Assembly (NCBI GenBank): GCA_903823545.1
Contig: CAIJTL010001488.1
Span: 1 to 15,811, forward strand
DNA length: 15,811 bases
Source: an uncultured Planctomycetaceae bacterium
GTDB lineage: Bacteria > Planctomycetota > Planctomycetia > Planctomycetales > Planctomycetaceae
Direction: 5' to 3'
Part shown: positions 1-5,852 of the stretch, in pieces
How the letters are laid out: each line of letters begins with the position of its first letter
Position numbering within the stretch: position 1 is the first letter of the stretch
The notes under the pieces: model-generated
Databases searched by the model: none
Told to the model about the DNA's origin: nothing
Seen by the model: the letters and a program-made list of their open reading frames with translations, nothing else
Made by a program: the position numbers and the translations under genes

Positions 1-5
1 ACTCG

Positions 6-26
6 CCCTCGCTCACGCTTCGGGTT
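6..26. repeat. Possible single REP-like unit
   Basis: A GC-rich segment lies just upstream of the RidA gene. Read on the minus strand it contains GAAGCGTGAGCGAGGG, which resembles the arm of the inverted repeat at 12855-12910 (GAAGCGCAAGCGAAG). Only one unit is visible, at the window edge, so a partner arm could lie outside. The resemblance is seen in the sequence; the repeat-family assignment is an inference. Confidence 0.3.
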
Positions 27-60
27 AGTTTGGAAACTGCCTCTAACGGAACAAAACAAG

Positions 61-408
61 ATGAGCGAGATTCAGCGACACGGTGTGACTCGACGATGGT
101 CAGACGCGGTCATTCATCAAGGGACGGCGCACTTTGTCGAGGTCGCCGACGATCCGGAGCAAGACATTCATGGACAGGTCGCTCAAGTGTTGGCTCAGAT
201 CGACGGGCGGCTGGCGCTGGTCGGCAGCGATCGGACTCGCTTGTTGCAGGTGTTGATCTACTTGTCCGATTTGGCGGATGGTCCCGCACTCAATGCCCAA
301 TGGGATGCTTGGGTTCCCGAAGGTCATGCACCAGCACGGGCCTGCGTGCAAGCCGGTCTTGCACCGCGATATCGCGTCGAAATGGTTATTACCGCTGCCG
401 TGCCGTAG
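61..408 (+). CDS. RidA-family protein (YjgF/YER057c/UK114), YoaB-like
   Basis: This 115-residue protein has the length and pattern of the RidA superfamily, small trimeric cytosolic proteins. The archetype hydrolyses reactive enamine/imine intermediates such as 2-aminoacrylate. The sequence closely follows E. coli YoaB as I remember it: RRWSDAVIH near the N-terminus, LAQID at 44-48, then WDAWVPEGHAPARACVQAGL at 81-100. Arg93 corresponds to the active-site arginine of archetypal RidA and Glu107 to its conserved glutamate, so deaminase-type chemistry is plausible, but the subgroup's substrate is unknown. The ATG at 61 gives the family's usual N-terminus. A second reading frame starting at 30 across the same region is not credible. 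The gene converges on the hydrolase at 579-1409, and no operon partner is visible in the window. Confidence 0.88.
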   Translation: MSEIQRHGVTRRWSDAVIHQGTAHFVEVADDPEQDIHGQVAQVLAQIDGRLALVGSDRTRLLQVLIYLSDLADGPALNAQWDAWVPEGHAPARACVQAGLAPRYRVEMVITAAVP

Positions 409-457
409 CGTGATGCAAAATAGACGAGTCACTCCGACCTTGTGAATAAATGACTTG

Positions 458-514
458 GGGAACGTTTTCAACGTGCCCAATCAGGATATTTTCGAGCACG
501 TTGAAAACGTGCTC
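458..514. repeat. Paired palindrome between convergent genes (terminator or REP pair)
   Basis: A perfect 15-bp inverted repeat pairs 462-476 with 496-510 across a 19-nt loop. The right arm sits within its own perfect 9-bp hairpin (494-502 with 506-514, loop GAA). The left arm is a similar hairpin with one mismatch (458-466 with 470-478). Two hairpin units in inverted orientation are typical of REP doublets. The position between the convergent ends of the RidA and hydrolase genes also fits a bidirectional terminator, although no strong T-run follows. Confidence 0.6.
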
Positions 515-578
515 CACGAGATATTCACGGTCTCTCTTTTATTCGAAGTTTTCGATCACGGTGTAACCAGTCTACCCT

Positions 579-1409
579 TCACTCATCTTCCATCAGCCTT
601 TTAACCGCATCTTCGAGCCAGCCGCTGTGCCATGTATGCGGGCGCTTCGGGCCGTCTGTGTAGAGGTGTGGAATCTTCAATTCGTTGAGCAGAGTTTCCG
701 CGCGTTCGTGATGATCGCGGAAGTTGTCGAAGCCGAGGTGAATCAAACGGGCGCTGGGTTGGGATTCTGATTTGGCACGCAGTGATTCCGCTCGATCACG
801 CAGCAAATGATCGAGCCGATAGCCCAAGAAGTTTTCTGGAGTGCCGTAGATCGGTCCCATGCCAAATTGGTCGGGAGCGGTCTTCATCAAGGGGGCGTCC
901 CATGCGGCGGCTTTCGCAAATTGATCGGAGTTTCTTAGCAACAGGCTCCAGGCTCCGTAACCGGATTTGCTGAAGCCGACGAGCAGCCGTCCGCTTTGTT
1001 CGCTGAAGGTCGTATAACGCTGTTCGATGGCTGGCACGACAATCTTTAGGAAGTACGACTCTTGCCGGATAGCCTTTTCCGTCGGGTGATCGGCGTACCA
1101 CGGGAGATGGGAGAACGTCGGAGCGACACAGATCAACCGATACTTGTTGGCCAGATCGAGCTTCTTGGCTTCAAGCAATCCGTCGCCATAACGGTTTTCG
1201 GAGTTCGCTTCGACCGGCAAGATGTAAAGCGTTTTCAGTTTTACATTCAGTTCGATCTTTTCTGGCAGCAGCACTCGGAACAACGTTTCGCCCAACTGAA
1301 ACTCCGAGGTCACTCGATGAGTTCGAATGCCTTGCGCGTCGATCATGGGTTCAGAAATGACTGGCTCGGCGGTGAGTAAGGTTGTCAGCAAAAAGATTGT
1401 TGAAAGCAT
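579..1409 (-). CDS. Secreted alpha/beta hydrolase, esterase-like
   Basis: This 276-residue protein starts with a short hydrophobic stretch (residues 1-14, MLSTIFLLTTLLTA) that looks like a signal peptide, so it is probably exported. A GxSxxG nucleophile elbow is seen as GFSKSG with Ser147 as the likely nucleophile. His258, in HTWHSGW near the C-terminus, matches the histidine position of esterase D / enterochelin-esterase-type enzymes, which carry a HxW pattern. Asp228 or Asp232 in GFDNFRDHH could complete the triad. The fold call is fairly safe; the substrate is not known. The gene faces the RidA gene and diverges from pyc, and no partner gene is adjacent. The start is the ATG (minus strand) that yields the signal peptide. 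Confidence 0.72.
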   Translation of the reverse strand: MLSTIFLLTTLLTAEPVISEPMIDAQGIRTHRVTSEFQLGETLFRVLLPEKIELNVKLKTLYILPVEANSENRYGDGLLEAKKLDLANKYRLICVAPTFSHLPWYADHPTEKAIRQESYFLKIVVPAIEQRYTTFSEQSGRLLVGFSKSGYGAWSLLLRNSDQFAKAAAWDAPLMKTAPDQFGMGPIYGTPENFLGYRLDHLLRDRAESLRAKSESQPSARLIHLGFDNFRDHHERAETLLNELKIPHLYTDGPKRPHTWHSGWLEDAVKRLMEDE

Positions 1410-1725
1410 CGGTGATCTCTAGTTTTGTGCGTCAAGGTGCGAGTCCGTCTTCGTTCGCCGTTCTCCATTGAGGCGGTACGAACTTTCGGGGCAGGCTGAA
1501 GGGGGAACTGCGAACTGGTTTATGCCTTGTCCCCCAAGCCTGTTTTGCTCGAATAATTCGGATAATCAGGCGAGTCCAAACCGCTCGTTAGCAGAGAATC
1601 GAGTGGCAGAATTGCGACTCGCTGAGCGGGTCCGTAACGTACCACGACCCGCCGAATTGAGGCAGGGTTGTCTTCTGCTTCCGTCCATGAAGGCCGCTCA
1701 AAAGCGTCTTACCGATTAGGTTGTC
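1410..1725. other. Divergent intergenic region, hydrolase / pyc
   Basis: This 316-bp non-coding gap should hold the promoters of both flanking genes. I see no convincing -35/-10 pair; AATAAT (1552-1557) and GATAAT (1561-1566) are possible -10 boxes for pyc but lack a well-placed -35. The stretch 1581-1652 is rich in inverted repeats and is listed separately. No strong Shine-Dalgarno precedes the pyc ATG at 1726. Confidence 0.5.
1581..1652. repeat. Cluster of overlapping inverted repeats upstream of pyc
   Basis: Three stems are visible. CCGCTC (1581-1586) pairs with GAGCGG (1624-1629). Inside it CGAGT (1600-1604) pairs with ACTCG (1617-1621). GCGGGTC (1626-1632) pairs with GACCCGC (1646-1652) around a 13-nt loop. 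The first and third stems share bases 1626-1629, so they cannot form together. The cluster lies 73-145 nt before the pyc start and could be a repeat cluster or a structured 5' leader. Function is not established. Confidence 0.4.
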
Positions 1726-4700
1726 ATGCACACGATTGAAAAACTGTTGGTCGCGAATCGAAGCGAAATTGCGATTCGTGTTTTCCGCTCCGCCTACGAA
1801 TTGGGTATTCGGACCGTTGCGATTTATACGCATGAAGACCGGTTTGCTCTGCATCGGTTCAAAGCGGACGAGGCGTATCAGATCGGCAAAAAAGGGGAAC
1901 CGATCAAATCGTATCTCGACATTGATGCCATCATTGCGATTTGCCTGAAGCACAACATCGACGCGATTCATCCCGGTTATGGATTCCTGAGTGAGAACCC
2001 GAAGCTGGCTCAAGCGTGCGCAGACAACGGGATCACGTTCGTCGGCCCGAGCGTCGAAGCGTTGCATAGTCTCGGTGACAAGACGATCGCGCGTGAGATT
2101 GCGGCGAAGGCTGGCGTGCCGGTTTTGAGCGGAAGTCAGCGAGCGATCGTCAACACCGATGAAGGACTCGCGCTGGCGAAGTCGCTCGGATTTCCGGTGA
2201 TCTTGAAAGCAGCTCATGGCGGCGGCGGACGCGGCATGCGCGTCATTCGCGAAGAATCGGAGTTCGCTGCGCAATACGAACAAGCTCGTCGTGAATCGCT
2301 CACGGCGTTCGGTAGTCCGGACATCTTTGTAGAAAAGTTCGTGCAACGAGCGCGGCACATCGAAGTGCAATTGCTTGGTGATCGCCACGGCAACCTCGTT
2401 CATCTTTTTGAGCGAGACTGCTCCGTGCAACGGCGCCATCAGAAGGTGGTCGAGATTGCTCCTGCTCCGAATTTGCGAGCCGACGTTCGCGAAGGTTTGT
2501 GCGACGCGGCGATCAAGATCGGCAAGCAAGTCGGCTACTACGCGGCAGGGACCGTCGAGTTCCTCGTCGATGCAGACACAAATCAATACTTCTTCATTGA
2601 GGTCAATCCGCGCATTCAAGTCGAACATACCGTCACCGAAGAAGTGACCGGCTACGACGTCGTGAAGTCGCAAATTCTGATTGCGCAAGGTGTGCCGTTG
2701 TCGGACGAGCGGATTGGGATCAACTCACAAGCGGACGTGAAGACGACTGGTTTCGCGGTGCAATGCCGAGTGACCACCGAAGACCCAGCGAACAACTTTC
2801 TTCCCGATTACGGTCGCGTCGCGCACTATCGTAGCGCCAGCGGCATGGGCATTCGACTTGATGCGGGGTCGGCATTTTCCGGTGCGGTCGTCAATCCGTT
2901 TTACGATTCGCTGCTGGTGAAAGTAACCGCTCGTGGTCGACGATTCGTCGATGCGATCAAGCGGCTCGATCGCTGCTTGGCCGAATTCCGAGTCCGCGGC
3001 GTGAAGACCAACATCCCGTTCTTAGTCAAACTGCTGCGACATCAAACTTTCCAAGATGGACTTTGCACGACTCGTTTCATCGACGAAACGCCTGATCTCT
3101 TTAAGTTCCCGAAGCGTCAGGATCGCGCGACCAAACTGCTGACGTATCTCGGTGAGATCATCGTCAACGGCAATTCGTTGTTCGCTGGCAAACGCCCTCA
3201 ACCCGCACGTCGAGACGCGGCTCCGGTTCCGGAATTCAACATTCACGATGCTCGACCGCTCGGCACGCGTGATCGGTTGGCGGACCTCGGTCCGACGAAG
3301 TTTGCGACATGGGTTCGCGAGCAGAAGTCGTTGTTGATGACCGATACGACGTTCCGTGACGCGCATCAATCGTTGCTCGCGACACGACTGCGTAGCAAAG
3401 ACTTCCTAGAAATCGCCGAAGCCTACTCACGACTTTGTCCGCAACTTTTCTCGTTGGAGATGTGGGGCGGAGCGACATTTGACACGGCGATGCGATTCCT
3501 CAAGGAGTGCCCTTGGCAGCGACTCGCTGACATGCGTGAGCGAGTGCCAAACATCCTGTTTCAAATGTTGCTGCGAGCGAGCAACGCCGTCGGTTACACG
3601 AATTACCCGGACAATGTCGTTCGCGAATTCGTCAACGAGGCGGCGGAATGTGGCATGGATGTATTCCGCATTTTCGATTCGCTCAACTGCATCCCGAACA
3701 TGCAAGTCGCGATGGAAGCGGTCATCAACGCGACCCCCTCACACGGCGTGCGACCGATCTGCGAAGCGGCGATCTGTTACTCCGGCGACATCACGAATCC
3801 TGGTCGCACAAAGTATTCGTTGAAGTACTACGTCGACATGGCCAAGCAGCTCGAAAAGATGGGCGCGCACATCCTGGCGATCAAAGACATGGCCGGCTTG
3901 TGCAAACCGCGAGCGGCTCGCGAGCTGGTCAAAGCGTTGAAGCAAGAGATTGGCATTCCGATCCACTTCCACACGCACGACACCGGCGGCATTCAATCGG
4001 CGTCGATCCTGATGGCGGCAGAAGAGCACCTCGACATCGCCGATGCCGCAATGGCTCCGATGAGCGGCGGCACATCGCAGCCGAACCTCAACTTCATCAG
4101 CGAGAGCCTCCGTTTTTCCCCGCGCGAAACCGGACTCGATTCGCTGAGCCTCGATTCCATCGCCGACTATTGGAAAGCGGTGCGTCAGTTCTACTCGCCG
4201 TTTGAAAGCGAACAACAGCCGGCAACGACCGATCTCTACAGCCATGAAATGCCTGGCGGGCAATACACGAACTTGTATCAACAAGCGAAGTCGCTCGGAC
4301 TGGCAGGCCAATGGTCGGAAATTTGCAAAGCCTACGCTCAGGTCAATCTGATGCTCGGTGACATCGTCAAAGTGACCCCGAGTTCCAAAGCAGTCGGTGA
4401 CATGGCATTGTTCATGGTTGCTAATCGACTGACCCCCGAGGCCATCCTGAACGGTGATCGTGAGCTTGCATTTCCAGAATCGGTCATCGAACTGCTCAGC
4501 GGCGCGATGGGCTTTCCACAGGGCGGATTCCCCGAACGCATCCAGCAAATCATCCTCCGCGATCGGAAGCCGTTTACGACTCGACCCGGCGAAACGCTCC
4601 CGCCCACTGACTTCGCCAAGGTCAAAGAAACGCTGAAGACCACGCTCCGCCGTGATCCATCGTCTCGTGAAGTGATGTCGTCAGTCCTCTATCCGAAAGT

Positions 4701-5190
4701 CTTCGACGACTTCGCCAAGCACGAACAGCAATACTCCGACACCAGCGTCTTCCCGACGCCGATCTTCTTCTACGGAATGAACACCGGCGAAGAAGTTTCA
4801 ATCGACATCGAATCGGGCAAGACGTTGATCATCAAGTTCCTGACGACGAGCGAGCCGCACGCCGACGGTTCGCGTACGGTCTTCTTCGAGCTTAACGGCC
4901 AACCGCGTGACGTGACCGTCATCGACAAGTCGCTCGAACCGACGCAGAAGGCCGCCGTCAAAGCAGACCCTGCCGACATCAACCAAGTCGGAGCATCCAT
5001 GCCCGGCATGGTTGTCACCGTCGCAGTCCAAGCGGGTGACCCGGTCAAGAAGGGCCAAAAGCTGCTGACGCTCGAAGCGATGAAAATGGAAACGACGATC
5101 AATGCCGAAAGGGATGGAAAAATCGCCGACGTCCTCGTCAAACCCGGCAGCCAAGTTTCCACAGGCGACTTGCTGCTGAAGTTTGCGTAA
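1726..5190 (+). CDS. pyc: Pyruvate carboxylase, single-chain
   Basis: This 1154-residue cytosolic enzyme carboxylates pyruvate to oxaloacetate using ATP, bicarbonate and biotin, an anaplerotic step feeding the TCA cycle and gluconeogenesis. All three functional parts are present in order. The N-terminal biotin carboxylase (about 1-450) has the ATP-grasp glycine loop after Lys161 (KAAHGGGGRGMR) and FIEVNPRIQVEHTVTE. The central carboxyltransferase (about 530-1000) has FRDAHQSLLATRLR from Phe543, the carbamylated-lysine motif IKDMAGL (Lys720) and the metal-binding HFHTHD (747-752). The C-terminal biotin carrier domain has AMKME with Lys1120 as the biotinylation site. The length matches the usual 1150 or so residues of single-chain pyruvate carboxylase. 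The ATG at 1726 gives the family N-terminus (HTIEKLLVANRSEIAIRVFR). The gene appears monocistronic, with a terminator directly after it. Confidence 0.97.
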   Translation: MHTIEKLLVANRSEIAIRVFRSAYELGIRTVAIYTHEDRFALHRFKADEAYQIGKKGEPIKSYLDIDAIIAICLKHNIDAIHPGYGFLSENPKLAQACADNGITFVGPSVEALHSLGDKTIAREIAAKAGVPVLSGSQRAIVNTDEGLALAKSLGFPVILKAAHGGGGRGMRVIREESEFAAQYEQARRESLTAFGSPDIFVEKFVQRARHIEVQLLGDRHGNLVHLFERDCSVQRRHQKVVEIAPAPNLRADVREGLCDAAIKIGKQVGYYAAGTVEFLVDADTNQYFFIEVNPRIQVEHTVTEEVTGYDVVKSQILIAQGVPLSDERIGINSQADVKTTGFAVQCRVTTEDPANNFLPDYGRVAHYRSASGMGIRLDAGSAFSGAVVNPFYDSLLVKVTARGRRFVDAIKRLDRCLAEFRVRGVKTNIPFLVKLLRHQTFQDGLCTTRFIDETPDLFKFPKRQDRATKLLTYLGEIIVNGNSLFAGKRPQPARRDAAPVPEFNIHDARPLGTRDRLADLGPTKFATWVREQKSLLMTDTTFRDAHQSLLATRLRSKDFLEIAEAYSRLCPQLFSLEMWGGATFDTAMRFLKECPWQRLADMRERVPNILFQMLLRASNAVGYTNYPDNVVREFVNEAAECGMDVFRIFDSLNCIPNMQVAMEAVINATPSHGVRPICEAAICYSGDITNPGRTKYSLKYYVDMAKQLEKMGAHILAIKDMAGLCKPRAARELVKALKQEIGIPIHFHTHDTGGIQSASILMAAEEHLDIADAAMAPMSGGTSQPNLNFISESLRFSPRETGLDSLSLDSIADYWKAVRQFYSPFESEQQPATTDLYSHEMPGGQYTNLYQQAKSLGLAGQWSEICKAYAQVNLMLGDIVKVTPSSKAVGDMALFMVANRLTPEAILNGDRELAFPESVIELLSGAMGFPQGGFPERIQQIILRDRKPFTTRPGETLPPTDFAKVKETLKTTLRRDPSSREVMSSVLYPKVFDDFAKHEQQYSDTSVFPTPIFFYGMNTGEEVSIDIESGKTLIIKFLTTSEPHADGSRTVFFELNGQPRDVTVIDKSLEPTQKAAVKADPADINQVGASMPGMVVTVAVQAGDPVKKGQKLLTLEAMKMETTINAERDGKIADVLVKPGSQVSTGDLLLKFA

Positions 5191-5200
5191 GAATCAACAT

Positions 5201-5236
5201 CGCCTCGTTGCACATCGCGCAGCGAGGCGGTTTTCT
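5201..5236 (+). terminator. Rho-independent terminator of pyc
   Basis: An 11-bp stem pairs CGCCTCGTTGC (5201-5211) with GCAGCGAGGCG (5219-5229), with one G-U pair and a 7-nt loop, and is followed by GTTTTCTT. It begins 10 nt after the pyc stop codon and separates pyc from the potassium locus. Confidence 0.85.
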
Positions 5237-5445
5237 TATGGGGTTGATTGCACGGTTTGCTTTTCAGTTCCAACAACAACTCTCTGTAACTCATGAGTCA
5301 CTCACTAAGTGACGGCGAGTTCGGATTGAGGTTTCTACAAACACGGCGTGTTAAGCCCGATGAAGAGCGCAAAGTTACTTGGTATTCGGCGTCGTGTTCG
5401 CGAATGCGGATTCATGTCCTAGTTGGATTCTTCCTCCCTGCATTA

Positions 5446-5521
5446 AGTCGCCGCTGATTGGCGACTGACTTTCAATGGGCGCAGGTGATTCACGACTCAT
5501 GCCGTGGCCCGAGTCGCCAAT
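5446..5521 (+). promoter_or_regulatory. Alternative-stem structure in the kdp leader
   Basis: AGTCGCC (5446-5452) can pair with GGCGACT (5460-5466), a perfect 7-bp stem with a 7-nt loop. The longer ATTGGCGACT (5457-5466) can instead pair with AGTCGCCAAT (5512-5521), a perfect 10-bp stem. The two pairings exclude each other. Between the arms lie GGGC/GCCC (5477-5480 with 5507-5510) and CGACTC/GAGTCG (5493-5498 with 5511-5516), which compete with the 10-bp stem. This could be an RNA switch, or three half-sites of a DNA-binding regulator. Confidence 0.4.
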
Positions 5522-5599
5522 TCGTCAGGGCCGGGACCGCTTGGTCTTGATGCTTTCTTGACGTGGGCACGCTTTGTTTTGACCCCCATTTAATGCCGA

Positions 5600-5653
5600 C
5601 TCACGTACTGTTCTTCCGAAGTCAAAACGTAAGTGACTTCATCGAGACGTGAG
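5600..5653 (+). promoter_or_regulatory. Nested hairpin reaching the ribosome binding site
   Basis: CTCACGT (5600-5606) is a perfect complement of ACGTGAG (5647-5653), and inside lies a second perfect 7-bp stem, GAAGTCA (5618-5624) with TGACTTC (5634-5640). The outer stem's 3' arm takes in the first bases of the Shine-Dalgarno GAGGAG (5651-5656), so folding could limit translation of the first ORF of the operon. The inner inverted repeat could instead be a dimeric regulator's operator. Confidence 0.42.
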
Positions 5654-5656
5654 GAG
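5651..5656 (+). promoter_or_regulatory. Strong Shine-Dalgarno before the 32-codon ORF
   Basis: GAGGAG is followed by 8 nt and then the ATG at 5665. It is the best ribosome binding site in the window and argues that the tiny ORF behind it is translated. Confidence 0.7.
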
Positions 5657-5664
5657 TTTTAGCG

Positions 5665-5763
5665 ATGAGCGATGTTGTGGTGTTTGGCCTGATGGTCGGC
5701 ATGTGTTTGTTGACGTGGGGTCTCATTGAGTTGTGTGGGCGACTGGAAGGGAGAGGGCGATGA
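5665..5763 (+). CDS. Small membrane protein upstream of kdpF (32 aa)
   Basis: A 32-codon ORF has an ideal Shine-Dalgarno and overlaps kdpF by the ATGA at 5760-5763, so the two are likely translationally coupled. The product has one predicted membrane helix at about residues 4-23 (VVVFGLMVGMCLLTWGLIEL), then a short basic tail (CGRLEGRGR). I recall short unnamed ORFs of similar design (one helix followed by a C-[ED/G]-R-L-like stretch) ahead of kdpF in other bacteria, but cannot verify this here. A role as an accessory single-helix subunit or assembly factor of the Kdp pump, or as a coupled leader peptide, is an inference from position only. It is too short for most gene finders and easily missed. 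Confidence 0.65.
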   Translation: MSDVVVFGLMVGMCLLTWGLIELCGRLEGRGR

Positions 5764-5852
5764 ATGGACCTGAATTGATTGGGTTGCTGGCAGCAGTGGG
5801 GTTGCTGGCCTATCTGTCGATCGCCTTATTGAAACCGGAGTGGTTCGCATGA
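5760..5852 (+). CDS. kdpF: KdpF, small stabilising subunit of the K+-transporting ATPase
   Basis: A 30-residue single-helix peptide (helix at about 6-24, LIGLLAAVGLLAYLSIALL) ends KPEWFA, closely following KdpF, which ends in a similar N/K-[AP]-E-x-F pattern. KdpF sits between KdpA and KdpB helices in the inner membrane and stabilises the KdpFABC complex. The gene is joined on both sides by ATGA overlaps: its ATG overlaps the stop of the 32-codon ORF, and its TGA (5850-5852) overlaps the kdpA ATG (5849). This arrangement supports coupled translation and fixes the start of kdpA. Confidence 0.9.
   Translation: MNGPELIGLLAAVGLLAYLSIALLKPEWFA

Larger units (their letters stand above)
5237..5664 (+). 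promoter_or_regulatory. Leader/promoter region of the potassium operon
   Basis: About 430 nt without a credible gene lie before the first kdp-associated ORF. Expression of this locus is presumably controlled here, in other systems by KdpE binding, but I recognise no KdpE operator with confidence. TTGACC (5579-5584) is a possible -35 without a good -10. Two structured zones, 5446-5521 and 5600-5653, are listed separately. I looked for the c-di-AMP (ydaO) riboswitch that controls kimA and kdp genes in Firmicutes and did not find its conserved core. Confidence 0.55.

Noticed and set aside
30..413. A second + strand ORF of 127 codons over the RidA gene, and a minus-strand ORF at 100-480
   Set aside because: Both are out-of-frame shadows of the RidA coding sequence; their arginine/serine-rich composition has no domain-like pattern.
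1588..2688. A long minus-strand ORF (366 codons) across the start of pyc
   Set aside because: It lies antisense to the biotin carboxylase domain, whose motifs are unambiguous, and arises from codon bias of the real gene.
3739..4548. A 269-codon minus-strand ORF within pyc
   Set aside because: It is antisense to the carboxyltransferase domain; its sequence has no recognisable fold or motif.
5446..5560. A c-di-AMP (ydaO-type) riboswitch ahead of kdp or the KimA-like gene
   Set aside because: This was checked because that class controls kimA and kdp in Firmicutes, but the conserved core elements could not be placed in either leader.
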